Source: Flavobacterium sp.
GTDB taxonomy: Bacteria > Bacteroidota > Bacteroidia > Flavobacteriales > Flavobacteriaceae
Assembly (NCBI RefSeq): GCF_024710485.1
Contig: NZ_JANJUQ010000007.1
Span: 62,001 to 126,000, forward strand
Reading direction: 5' to 3'
DNA length: 64,000 nucleotides
Shown here: positions 26,260-33,451 of the stretch, in pieces
Layout of the letters: each line of letters opens with the position of its first letter
Position numbering within the stretch: the stretch's first letter is position 1
Notes under the pieces: generated by a model
What the model saw: only the letters and a program-made list of their open reading frames with translations
Told to the model about the DNA's origin: nothing
The model's database searches: none
Translations under genes and position numbers: made by a program

Positions 26260-26263
26260 GCCG

Positions 26264-26271
26264 CAAAAATA
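26264..26271 (-). promoter_or_regulatory. -7 box of rbfA, very close to the start codon
   Basis: Minus-strand TATTTTTG matches TAnnTTTG and ends 4 bp before the rbfA ATG, predicting a leaderless or nearly leaderless transcript, as at glyS. Confidence 0.4.
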
Positions 26272-26370
26272 CAACTTTTAAGTTACAAAGTTGCTGACCC
26301 GACTACGAAGTGCGAATTGTATGGAACGAAGCGCAATAAGAGACTAAGTTACTAAGTTTTCTGAGAAGCT

Positions 26371-26470
26371 TTTTCCTGCTATCCGCTCTATCTTTTTATT
26401 GTTATCACCAAACGCAGTCAGAAGATCGTCTCTCAAACAATAAAAAGGATGCCGCTTCTATCAGGGCTAA
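26371..26470 (+). repeat. Interspersed palindromic repeat, family A, copy 1
   Basis: It runs from TTTTCCTGCTATCCGCTCTATC to GGATGCCGCTTCTATCAGGGCTAA. A perfect 11-bp stem, TTTTTATTGTT (26393-26403) with AACAATAAAAA (26436-26446), lies inside, and the flanking arms are imperfectly complementary. Related copies are at 33297-33367 (minus), 42076-42149 and 59644-59689. This copy ends 13 bp before the mce -7 box. Confidence 0.7.
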
Positions 26471-26483
26471 GAAACGAAATGCT

Positions 26484-26491
26484 TATCTTTG
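26484..26491 (+). promoter_or_regulatory. -7 box candidate for mce
   Basis: TATCTTTG matches TAnnTTTG, 47 bp before the mce ATG and just downstream of the family-A repeat. Confidence 0.4.
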
Positions 26492-26538
26492 AACTTTGAA
26501 ATAATTAAGGCACTAAGCAGCTCAGCAACTTAAAAAAA

Positions 26539-26940
26539 ATGAGAAAAATAGAACACATTGGTATAGCCGTAAAAAGTTTGGAAACCTCCAACTTATTATT
26601 TGAGAAATTATTTGGCAATCCGCCTTACAAAGAAGAAGAAGTAGCCAGCGAAGGCGTAAAAACTTCCTTTTTTATGAATGGTCCAAATAAAATAGAACTT
26701 TTAGAAGCTACGAATCCGGAAAGTCCCATTGCTAAATTTTTAGAGAAAAAAGGCGAAGGCATACACCATATTGCTTTTGATGTAGAAAACATCGTTTCAG
26801 AAATAGACCGTTTAAAAAAAGAAGGGTTTGTAGTTTTAAACGAAACCCCGAAAAAAGGAGCCGACAATAAATTGGTTGCCTTCTTACACCCAAAGGGAAC
26901 AAACGGAGTATTGGTAGAGCTCTGCCAAGAAATCCCTTAA
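26539..26940 (+). CDS. mce: Methylmalonyl-CoA epimerase
   Basis: Interconverts (S)- and (R)-methylmalonyl-CoA in propionate or branched-chain/odd-chain metabolism, working with methylmalonyl-CoA mutase (not in this window). The 133-residue vicinal-oxygen-chelate protein has the typical IEHIGIAVKSLE start with a metal-ligand His, KIELLEAT, EGIHHIAFDVENI with a second His, and a C-terminal LVELCQ metal Glu. Length matches the family. It stands alone before the tRNA gene. Confidence 0.94.
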   Translation: MRKIEHIGIAVKSLETSNLLFEKLFGNPPYKEEEVASEGVKTSFFMNGPNKIELLEATNPESPIAKFLEKKGEGIHHIAFDVENIVSEIDRLKKEGFVVLNETPKKGADNKLVAFLHPKGTNGVLVELCQEIP

Positions 26941-26946
26941 AAATAG

Positions 26947-26977
26947 TTGCAACGAAAAAAAAATAGTAGTAATATTG
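26947..26977 (+). promoter_or_regulatory. Promoter of the CAT tRNA
   Basis: TTG (26947-26949) is separated by 20 bp from TAATATTG (26970-26977), one mismatch from TAnnTTTG. The tRNA begins 13 bp downstream. Confidence 0.55.
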
Positions 26978-26990
26978 CAACCTCCTAGCC

Positions 26991-27064
26991 GGTCCTATAG
27001 CTCAGTTGGTTAGAGCACCTGACTCATAATCAGGTGGTCCTTGGTTCGAGCCCAAGTGGGACCA
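26991..27064 (+). tRNA. tRNA with CAT anticodon (Met elongator or Ile2)
   Basis: A 74-nt cloverleaf. Acceptor stem GGTCCTA pairs with TGGGACC (one T-G pair), discriminator A, and CCA is not encoded. The anticodon stem is CCTGA/TCAGG with loop CTCATAA, giving CAT. The T arm is TTGG-TTCGAGC-CCAA. CAT can be elongator methionine or lysidine-modified isoleucine-2. The C4-G69 and C5-G68 pairs recall the acceptor pairs reported for E. coli TilS recognition, so Ile2 is possible. The initiator is unlikely, because the anticodon stem lacks its three G-C pairs. Confidence 0.95.
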
Positions 27065-27072
27065 CAAAAATA

Positions 27073-27097
27073 AAAGACCTCTTGAGAGGTCTTTTTT
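27073..27097 (+). terminator. Terminator of the tRNA
   Basis: A perfect 9-bp stem (AAAGACCTC with GAGGTCTTT) around TTGA is followed by a T run, 8 bp after the tRNA. Confidence 0.85.
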
Positions 27098-27185
27098 GTT
27101 AGAAAAAACCAAAAGTGGGAAAAAATCGTAATTGATAATTAAGCGCAAATGCACTTATTTCTTTAACAATTAGCGAACAAAACGA

Positions 27186-27193
27186 TAGTTTTG
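27186..27193 (+). promoter_or_regulatory. -7 box candidate for the PID-CTERM gene
   Basis: TAGTTTTG matches TAnnTTTG, 81 bp before the ATG at 27275. Confidence 0.35.
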
Positions 27194-27274
27194 CACTTTA
27201 AATTTATATTAACTTAAGAGATTAAATAATTAATTTATTTTGGCGATTAGATTTTTTTTTTACTTTTACGCACT

Positions 27275-27490
27275 ATGAAAATTCTCCCCAATAGAATTAT
27301 AATTATTCTGACTGCGGTTTTTTTACCGACCATTAGTGTTTTTGCTGCCCCTGGTCCACCGCCTCCGTCTTCACCTCCGCCCCCGCCAGGCTTGCCTTTG
27401 GACGGTGGATTGGTTCTATTGTTATTATGTTCATTAACCTTAGGCTTTTACAAAATATACCAACACAATATAAAAAAAGCATCCTTTTAA
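27275..27490 (+). CDS. PID-CTERM-like small proline-rich sorted protein
   Basis: A 71-residue protein in three parts: a Sec signal (residues 1-24, ending VFAA), a Pro-rich stretch (PGPPPPSSPPPPPGLP), and a C-terminal sorting-like tail. The tail has PLDGGL, a hydrophobic helix (VLLLLCSLTLGFY), then basic residues. PxDGGL plus membrane span plus basic end is the pattern I know as the PID-CTERM protein-sorting signal of Bacteroidetes. The partner sortase-like enzyme is not in the window. The gene's terminator hairpin begins inside its last codons. Function unknown. Confidence 0.75.
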   Translation: MKILPNRIIIILTAVFLPTISVFAAPGPPPPSSPPPPPGLPLDGGLVLLLLCSLTLGFYKIYQHNIKKASF

Positions 27491-27506
27491 CGGGATGCTT
27501 TTTTGT
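27473..27506 (+). terminator. Terminator overlapping the end of the PID-CTERM gene
   Basis: AAAAAAGCATCC (27473-27484) pairs with GGATGCTTTTTT (27493-27504). The left arm encodes the last residues (KKASF) and the stop codon is in the loop. Confidence 0.8.
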
Positions 27507-27530
27507 GTTTTGTCTCAAAATGGTATCTAA

Positions 27531-28121
27531 CTATTGTCTTAAAGCGTGTAATCTTGCCACGTATTTTCCCACAACATCAAATTCTAAATTGATTTTTGAG
27601 CCAACTTTGAAAGTTTTAAAGTTGGTGTGCTCAAAAGTGTAAGGAATAATGGCTACACTAAAACCATTGGCTTGTGAGTTAACTACTGTCAAACTCACTC
27701 CGTTTACCGTTATGGAACCCTTCTCAATAGTTATATTATTTAACTGACTATCATATGCAAAAGAAAAGTACCAACTCCCGTTGGCCTCTGATATCGATTT
27801 ACAAACACCGGTTTGATCCACATGCCCTTGTACAATATGACCATCCAGCCTATCCCCTAACTTCATGGCACGTTCTAAGTTTACCAAATCGCCAACCTGC
27901 CATTCTCCCAGAGTTGTCTTGTCGATAGTTTCTTTTATAGCCGTGACAGTATAGTCGTTATTATCAATGGCTACCACCGTTAAACAAACACCATTATGAG
28001 CTACACTTTGGTCTATTTTTAGTTCTTTTGTTATCTCTGAAGTTATCGTTAAATGAAGATTGTCTCCTTCTTTTTGGATTTCTTTTACAATTCCGAGGGT
28101 TTCAATTATTCCTGTAAACAT
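27531..28121 (-). CDS. ribE: Riboflavin synthase alpha subunit
   Basis: Dismutates two 6,7-dimethyl-8-ribityllumazine molecules to riboflavin. The 196-residue protein has the duplicated lumazine-binding domains: MFTGIIETLGIVKEI at the start, HNGVCLTVVAI in the first domain, GHIVQGHVDQTG between, and NGVSLTVVNS in the second. It ends KYVARL, as usual. It is divergent from pdxA with facing -7 boxes between. Confidence 0.95.
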   Translation of the reverse strand: MFTGIIETLGIVKEIQKEGDNLHLTITSEITKELKIDQSVAHNGVCLTVVAIDNNDYTVTAIKETIDKTTLGEWQVGDLVNLERAMKLGDRLDGHIVQGHVDQTGVCKSISEANGSWYFSFAYDSQLNNITIEKGSITVNGVSLTVVNSQANGFSVAIIPYTFEHTNFKTFKVGSKINLEFDVVGKYVARLHALRQ

Positions 28122-28137
28122 TGTGGTTTTATTTTAC

Positions 28138-28145
28138 TAAATTTG
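28138..28145 (+). promoter_or_regulatory. -7 box candidate for pdxA
   Basis: TAAATTTG matches TAnnTTTG, 36 bp before the pdxA ATG. A TTG at 28121 is closer than usual (14 bp). Confidence 0.45.
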
Positions 28146-28150
28146 CACTT

Positions 28151-28158
28151 CAAAATTA
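28151..28158 (-). promoter_or_regulatory. -7 box candidate for ribE
   Basis: Minus-strand TAATTTTG matches TAnnTTTG, 29 bp before the ribE ATG, facing the pdxA box within 20 bp. Confidence 0.45.
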
Positions 28159-28181
28159 GCAATAAATAACCAGTACTTCTT

Positions 28182-29228
28182 ATGAAAAAAGCAGAAAATA
28201 TCATTGTTGGGATTTCAATCGGAGATTTAAACGGTATTGGAAGCGAAGTGATTTTGAAAACTTTTGAAGATGCCAGAATGCTGGAACTTTGCACCCCGGT
28301 TATTTTCGCCAACGTTAAAATACTTTCATTCATTAAAAAGACTTTAGAACTTAATGCACCGCTACATGGTATAGACAAAATAGACCAACTGGTTATTGGT
28401 AAAATTAATGTCTTGAACGTATGGCGAGAAGGTGTTGATTTGAACTTCGGAAAAAATGACGACAACGTTGGAAAATATGCTATAAAATCTTTTACTGCAG
28501 CCACCAAAGCCCTCAAAGAAAATCAAATAGACGTCTTAGTCACTGCTCCTATCAACAAATACAACATACAATCGGAAGATTTTAAATTTCCGGGTCATAC
28601 CGATTATCTGAATCAAGAATTGGAAGGAAACGCTTTAATGTTAATGGTTCACGACAATTTAAGAGTTGGATTGTTAACCGACCATGTCCCTGTAAATGAA
28701 GTAGCCAAACACTTGACCGAAAAATTAATTGTACAAAAAATCGAAACCATAAAACAATCGCTGGTTCAGGATTTTGGGATTAACAAACCAAAAATTGCAG
28801 TTTTAGCACTGAATCCACACGCAGGGGATAACGGCGTCATCGGAAAAGAAGATGATGAAATTGTCAGACCAACCCTGAAAAAAATGTTTGATAAAGGCTC
28901 CTTGGTTTTCGGCCCTTTTGCAGCCGACGGTTTTTTTGGCAGTGGACAATATGAAAAATATGATGCTGTTGTAGCAACTTATCACGACCAAGGCTTAATC
29001 CCTTTCAAGACGCTTTCTTTTGGCAATGGTGTTAATTATACTGCCGGTTTGAACAAAATAAGAACTTCTCCCGATCACGGAACGGCTTATGAAATTGCCG
29101 GAAAAGGTTTGGCCGACTACAATTCCTTTAAAGAAGCTGTTTACACCGCCATTGACATCTACAATTCAAGAGCAGATTACGCTGAAATCAGTCGAAATCC
29201 CTTGAAAACAAAAGAAAAACAGTTATAA
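28182..29228 (+). CDS. pdxA: 4-hydroxythreonine-4-phosphate dehydrogenase
   Basis: NAD-dependent step of the DXP-dependent pyridoxal phosphate pathway. The 348-residue protein has GISIGDLNGIGSEV at the N-terminus, VTAPINKYNI, the metal-binding FPGHTDYL, LNPHAGDNGVIG and the C-terminal YHDQGLIPFK and TSPDHGTAYEIAG. These are the family signatures, including metal-ligand His residues. Monocistronic: the next gene has its own promoter. Confidence 0.96.
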   Translation: MKKAENIIVGISIGDLNGIGSEVILKTFEDARMLELCTPVIFANVKILSFIKKTLELNAPLHGIDKIDQLVIGKINVLNVWREGVDLNFGKNDDNVGKYAIKSFTAATKALKENQIDVLVTAPINKYNIQSEDFKFPGHTDYLNQELEGNALMLMVHDNLRVGLLTDHVPVNEVAKHLTEKLIVQKIETIKQSLVQDFGINKPKIAVLALNPHAGDNGVIGKEDDEIVRPTLKKMFDKGSLVFGPFAADGFFGSGQYEKYDAVVATYHDQGLIPFKTLSFGNGVNYTAGLNKIRTSPDHGTAYEIAGKGLADYNSFKEAVYTAIDIYNSRADYAEISRNPLKTKEKQL

Positions 29229-29251
29229 ACAAAAAAATGTTGATAAGGTTA

Positions 29252-29279
29252 TTGGAATTCCAATAATTTTATATCTTTG
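29252..29279 (+). promoter_or_regulatory. Promoter of the yceD-rpmF operon
   Basis: TTG (29252-29254) and TATCTTTG (29272-29279, exact TAnnTTTG) are 17 bp apart. The first ATG is at 29314. Confidence 0.6.
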
Positions 29280-29313
29280 CACTCCCTAAATGTTGGGTCA
29301 AATTGTTGTTTAG

Positions 29314-29880
29314 ATGAAAAGTACGAATGAATATTTAATTCCTTTCATAGGATTAAAGTTAGGAAAGCATCAGTTTGAGTTTAAAATAGAGAAAAAGTTC
29401 TTTGACGATTACAATTTTGATGAATTCGAAAGTTGCAATATAGACGTTACTGTAGTACTTGAAAAAAAGACTACGATGTTGGAAATCAGCTTTAAGCACA
29501 AAGGAACCGTTAATGTTCCTTGTGATTTAACCGGAGAGCCGTTTGATTTGCCTATCAAAGGAAAAATTAAATTGGTAGTACAATTTGGTGACGAATTCAA
29601 CAACGACAACGACGAATTGTTGATACTCCCACATGGAGAACACCAAATCGATTTGTCGCAATACATTTATGAAATGATTGTGTTATCAGTGCCTCACAAA
29701 AGGATACATCCCGGAGTAAAAGACGGCACCTTACAAACAGAAGCATTACAAAAACTGAATGAATTACAAGTTAAAGACCCGAGCGAACGCGAACTGGCGA
29801 AGCAAATTAAAGAAGTAAAAAAAGAAGATGATATTGACCCGCGTTGGGACAAATTAAAACAACTATTAACGGATAAATAA
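29314..29880 (+). CDS. YceD/DUF177 family protein
   Basis: Conserved protein linked with 23S rRNA accumulation and ribosome assembly in other bacteria, nearly always upstream of rpmF, as here (9 bp). The 188-residue protein has a DUF177 core: LEISFKHKGTVNVPCDLTGE with the conserved Cys, LPIKGKIKLVVQFG, then an acidic stretch and IDLSQYIYEMIVLSVPHKR. It ends DIDPRWDKLKQLL, typical of the family. It likely acts in the cytoplasm on nascent large subunits. Confidence 0.9.
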   Translation: MKSTNEYLIPFIGLKLGKHQFEFKIEKKFFDDYNFDEFESCNIDVTVVLEKKTTMLEISFKHKGTVNVPCDLTGEPFDLPIKGKIKLVVQFGDEFNNDNDELLILPHGEHQIDLSQYIYEMIVLSVPHKRIHPGVKDGTLQTEALQKLNELQVKDPSERELAKQIKEVKKEDDIDPRWDKLKQLLTDK

Positions 29881-29889
29881 TATAGTACA

Positions 29890-30084
29890 ATGGCACATCC
29901 TAAGAGAAAAACCTCGAAAACAAGAAGAGATAAAAGAAGAACTCACTATAAAGCAACTGTAGCTCAAATCGCTACTTGCCCGGTAACAGGTGAAGCACAT
30001 TTATACCACAGAGCTTACTGGCATGAAGGTAAAATGTATTACAGAGGACAAGTAGTTATTGATAAATCAGTAGCTGTTGCTTAA
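29890..30084 (+). CDS. rpmF: 50S ribosomal protein L32
   Basis: A 64-residue, strongly basic ribosomal protein opening [20 protein letters not shown], the L32 signature. Only one Cys (TCPVTGE) remains of the zinc ribbon seen in some species, so this is the zinc-independent form. Second gene of the yceD-rpmF pair, followed by a terminator. Confidence 0.97.
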   Translation: MAHPKRKTSKTRRDKRRTHYKATVAQIATCPVTGEAHLYHRAYWHEGKMYYRGQVVIDKSVAVA

Positions 30085-30104
30085 TTAAGGTTTTTTTACA
30101 AAAC

Positions 30105-30131
30105 AAACTCTCACTATGTGGGAGTTTTTTG
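30105..30131 (+). terminator. Terminator between rpmF and fabH
   Basis: AAACTCTCAC pairs with GTGGGAGTTT (one T-G wobble) and is followed by a T run. It partly separates the ribosomal pair from the fatty-acid genes. Confidence 0.75.
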
Positions 30132-30243
30132 TTTTGTTTAATTTTAGCAAATATCCCTGTCGATTTACCTTTAGGTATCATTTTTTTTTGTAATTTCCAC
30201 AACTTTTCGATTGAAAAAAATCGACTGGAAAAATACCCTTTTT

Positions 30244-31242
30244 ATGACCAAAATTACAGCCGCAATTACCGCAGTTGGAGCTTATGTTCCGGAATTTGTA
30301 CTCTCTAATCAAGTACTGGAAACTATGGTAGATACCAATGATGAATGGATTACCACTCGCACCGGTATCAAAGAAAGAAGACTTTTGAAAGAAAAAGGAA
30401 AAGGCACTTCTTATTTGGCCATCAAGGCCGCTCAGGATTTAATTTCCAAAGCCAATATCAATCCCGAAGAAATAGACTTGGTCATCATGGCCACCGCTAC
30501 TCCGGATATGCCGGTAGCGTCAACAGGCGTTTACGTAGCCAGTCAAATTGGTGCCGTAAATGCTTTTGCTTACGATTTGCAAGCTGCTTGTTCCAGCTTT
30601 TTATACGGAATGTCTAATGCTGCTGCTTACATCCAATCCGGTCGCTATAAAAAAGTTTTACTCATCGGTGCTGATAAAATGTCGTCTATTATAGACTACA
30701 CAGACAGAGCTACTTGCATCATTTTTGGTGATGGTGGCGGCGCTGTTTTATTCGAACCTAATTATGAAGGCTTGGGCTTACAAGATGAGTTTTTAAGAAG
30801 CGACGGTATCGGAAGAGAATACCTTAAAATTGATGCCGGTGGTTCCATCCTTCCGCCATCTGCCGAAACTGTAGCTAACGGACAACATTTTGTTTTCCAA
30901 GATGGAAAAACAGTATTCAAATATGCTGTTTCCGGCATGGCCGACGTGAGTGAAAAAATAATGGAACGCAACAACTTAACCAAAGAAAACGTAGATTGGT
31001 TATTAGCACACCAAGCTAACAAAAGAATTATCGACGCCACAGCCAACAGAATGGGCCTTGATGAAGAGAAAGTATTGGTTAATATTCACCGCTACGGAAA
31101 CACTACTTCAGCCACTTTGCCTTTGCTGATGAGTGATTTTGAAAAACAATTTAAAAAAGGAGATAACTTAATTTTCGCTGCGTTTGGTGGAGGATTCACT
31201 TGGGGATCTATATACCTGAAATGGGCGTATGACAAACAATAA
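30244..31242 (+). CDS. fabH: Beta-ketoacyl-ACP synthase III
   Basis: Condenses acyl-CoA with malonyl-ACP to initiate fatty acid elongation. I prefer ATG 30244 (MTKITAAITAVGAYVP) over the TTG at 30211, because FabH proteins begin close to this beta-strand. The catalytic triad is visible: Cys116 in AACSSF, His in LLAHQAN and Asn in YGNTTSAT. The C-terminal FAAFGGGFTWGSIYLKW is typical. 332 residues. Followed 24 bp later by accB, so it forms a lipid operon with accB-accC. Confidence 0.95.
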   Translation: MTKITAAITAVGAYVPEFVLSNQVLETMVDTNDEWITTRTGIKERRLLKEKGKGTSYLAIKAAQDLISKANINPEEIDLVIMATATPDMPVASTGVYVASQIGAVNAFAYDLQAACSSFLYGMSNAAAYIQSGRYKKVLLIGADKMSSIIDYTDRATCIIFGDGGGAVLFEPNYEGLGLQDEFLRSDGIGREYLKIDAGGSILPPSAETVANGQHFVFQDGKTVFKYAVSGMADVSEKIMERNNLTKENVDWLLAHQANKRIIDATANRMGLDEEKVLVNIHRYGNTTSATLPLLMSDFEKQFKKGDNLIFAAFGGGFTWGSIYLKWAYDKQ

Positions 31243-31266
31243 AACTAATTCTAAAACTAACAAATC

Positions 31267-31752
31267 ATGGATTTAAAAGAAATTCAAAACCTGATCAAAT
31301 TCGTATCCAATTCCGGTGTTGCCGAAGTAAAATTGGAGACAGGTGATGTTAAAATTACTATCAGAACTACTTTAGAAGGAAATACGCCGGAAATCACTTA
31401 TGTACAACAAGCAGCGCCTATTCAACAAGCTATGGCGGCTCCTGTAGCAGCGGCAGCTCCGGTTGCGGCAGCGCCTGCGACTCCAGCAGTATCTGCTGAA
31501 GACAATTCAAAATTTGTTACTATCAAATCGCCAATGATTGGAACTTTCTACCGCAAACCATCTCCGGATAAAGCGCCTTTTGTTGAAGTAGGTAGCACTA
31601 TCGGTAAAGGTGATGTATTGTGTGTGGTTGAAGCCATGAAATTATTCAACGAAATTGAAGCGGAAGTTTCCGGAAAAATCGTTAAGATTTTAGTAGACGA
31701 TATGTCTCCGGTAGAATTCGATCAACCTTTATTCTTAGTAGACCCATCGTAA
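31267..31752 (+). CDS. accB: Acetyl-CoA carboxylase biotin carboxyl carrier protein
   Basis: Carries the carboxylated biotin between the two half-reactions of acetyl-CoA carboxylase. The 161-residue protein has a structured N-terminus, an Ala/Pro-rich flexible linker (about 48-76), and the biotinyl domain with Lys125 in the invariant [12 protein letters not shown]. It is followed by accC after 126 bp containing 8-bp tandem repeats. Confidence 0.97.
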   Translation: MDLKEIQNLIKFVSNSGVAEVKLETGDVKITIRTTLEGNTPEITYVQQAAPIQQAMAAPVAAAAPVAAAPATPAVSAEDNSKFVTIKSPMIGTFYRKPSPDKAPFVEVGSTIGKGDVLCVVEAMKLFNEIEAEVSGKIVKILVDDMSPVEFDQPLFLVDPS

Positions 31753-31753
31753 T

Positions 31754-31785
31754 TTAGATTATTAGATTATTAGATTTTCAGATTA
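31754..31785 (+). repeat. Tandem 8-bp repeats between accB and accC
   Basis: Four consecutive 8-mers of the TTAGATTA type (two exact, then TTAGATTT and TCAGATTA) begin just after the accB stop. Related words recur in inverted form to about 31870. No gene lies here. Confidence 0.6.
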
Positions 31786-31878
31786 TTAGTTTTTTCTAAT
31801 AATCACAAGTTTATCATTAATAGATGAATTAATCTAAAAATCCAACAATCCAATTGTCTAACTATCTAATTTAAAAAG

Positions 31879-33225
31879 ATGTTTAAAAAAATATTAATTG
31901 CCAACAGAGGCGAAATTGCACTTCGTGTAATCAGAACTTGTCGCGAGATGGGGATTAAAACCGTTGCGGTTTACTCTACTGCCGATGCAGAAAGTTTACA
32001 CGTGAAGTTTGCAGACGAAGCAGTTTGTATCGGTCCGCCGCCAAGTAATTTATCATACTTAAAAATGTCTAATATTATCGCCGCGGCAGAAATTACCAAT
32101 GCCGATGCGATTCATCCGGGTTATGGTTTCCTTTCGGAAAATGCTAAATTTTCTAAAATTTGTCAGGAACACGGCATCAAATTTATCGGAGCTTCTCCGG
32201 AAATGATTGAAAAAATGGGAGACAAAGCTACGGCTAAAGCTACCATGAAAGCCGCAGGAGTTCCTTGTGTTCCTGGATCTGACGGAATTTTGGAAGATTT
32301 TGAACAAGCCAAAAAAGTAGCCAAAGAAATTGGTTATCCGGTAATGATGAAAGCTACCGCCGGTGGTGGTGGTAAAGGTATGCGTGCCATTTGGAAAGAA
32401 GAAGAGCTGGAGAAAGCTTGGGAAAGTGCCCGTCAAGAAGCTGCTGCTGCCTTTGGAAACGATGGGATGTACATGGAAAAGTTAATCGAAGAACCGCGTC
32501 ATATTGAGATTCAAGTGGTGGGTGATTCTTACGGTAAAGCTTGTCACTTATCGGAAAGAGATTGCTCTGTGCAACGCCGTCACCAAAAATTAACAGAAGA
32601 AACACCGTCGCCGTTTATGACTGACGAATTAAGAACTAAAATGGGTGAAGCTGCGGTTAAAGCGGCCGAATTCATCAAGTATGAAGGTGCCGGAACGGTA
32701 GAATTTTTGGTAGACAAACACCGCAACTTCTACTTTATGGAGATGAATACGCGTATCCAAGTAGAGCACCCGATTACCGAACAAGTTATCGATTACGATT
32801 TGATTCGGGAGCAGATTTTAGTGGCTGCCGGTGTGCCAATTTCAGGTAAAAACTACTTACCGCAATTGCACTCTATTGAATGTCGTATTAATGCAGAAGA
32901 TCCTTATAACGATTTTCGTCCGTCGCCGGGTAAAATTACTGTTTTACACGCACCGGGAGGACACGGCGTGCGTTTGGACACCCACGTTTACGCAGGGTAT
33001 ACCATTCCGCCGAATTATGACTCCATGATTGCCAAGTTGATAACCACCGCACAAACCCGTGAAGAGGCTATCAACAAAATGAAACGCGCATTAGATGAGT
33101 TTTATATTGAAGGCATCAAAACCACTATTCCGTTCCACCGTCAGTTGATGGAAGAACCGGATTATGTAGCCGGAAATTACACTACGAAGTTTATGGAAAC
33201 GTTTAAAATGAACGATCCGGAATAG
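31879..33225 (+). CDS. accC: Acetyl-CoA carboxylase biotin carboxylase subunit
   Basis: ATP-dependent carboxylation of AccB-biotin. The 448-residue ATP-grasp enzyme shows [20 protein letters not shown] at the start, [13 protein letters not shown], the glycine-rich [26 protein letters not shown] and the C-terminal biotin-carboxylase domain (ECRINAEDP). All hallmarks are intact. Last gene of fabH-accB-accC, closed by a hairpin. Confidence 0.97.
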   Translation: MFKKILIANRGEIALRVIRTCREMGIKTVAVYSTADAESLHVKFADEAVCIGPPPSNLSYLKMSNIIAAAEITNADAIHPGYGFLSENAKFSKICQEHGIKFIGASPEMIEKMGDKATAKATMKAAGVPCVPGSDGILEDFEQAKKVAKEIGYPVMMKATAGGGGKGMRAIWKEEELEKAWESARQEAAAAFGNDGMYMEKLIEEPRHIEIQVVGDSYGKACHLSERDCSVQRRHQKLTEETPSPFMTDELRTKMGEAAVKAAEFIKYEGAGTVEFLVDKHRNFYFMEMNTRIQVEHPITEQVIDYDLIREQILVAAGVPISGKNYLPQLHSIECRINAEDPYNDFRPSPGKITVLHAPGGHGVRLDTHVYAGYTIPPNYDSMIAKLITTAQTREEAINKMKRALDEFYIEGIKTTIPFHRQLMEEPDYVAGNYTTKFMETFKMNDPE

Positions 33226-33228
33226 ATA

Positions 33229-33260
33229 AAAAAACCCAACGTTAATGTTGGGTTTTTTAT
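33229..33260 (+). terminator. Terminator of the fabH-accBC operon
   Basis: AACCCAAC pairs with GTTGGGTT, extended by A/T runs, around GTTAAT, 4 bp after the accC stop. Confidence 0.85.
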
Positions 33261-33296
33261 TTTGTTGCCTTCACAAAAGTTGAAACGGCTTCCTCT

Positions 33297-33367
33297 TCAG
33301 CCCCGATTCCTTCGGCAGTCGCTTCACTCGTGTGAAGCTAGCTACCATGTAGCGCGAAAAGCGGGAA
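33297..33367 (-). repeat. Interspersed palindromic repeat, family A, copy 2 (minus strand)
   Basis: Read on the minus strand it runs from TTCCCGCTTTTCGCGCTACATGG to TGCCGAAGGAATCGGGGCTGA. The order of words is that of the other family-A copies. Inside are small hairpins: GCTTCAC/GTGAAGC (33321-33338) and GCTAC/GTAGC. Confidence 0.6.
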
Positions 33368-33415
33368 CACGGACCCCAAAAATGCCCGATCCGTTCGCTT
33401 CTGATTAAAAAAAGC

Positions 33416-33445
33416 AAAACCCAACTTTTAGAGTTGGGTTTTTTG
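33416..33445. terminator. Bidirectional terminator between the repeat and the S9 peptidase
   Basis: AAAACCCAACT pairs with AGTTGGGTTTT. Its core stem is identical to the accC terminator 180 bp upstream. It serves the minus-strand peptidase gene and flanks the repeat. Confidence 0.8.
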
Positions 33446-33451
33446 TTTGAA

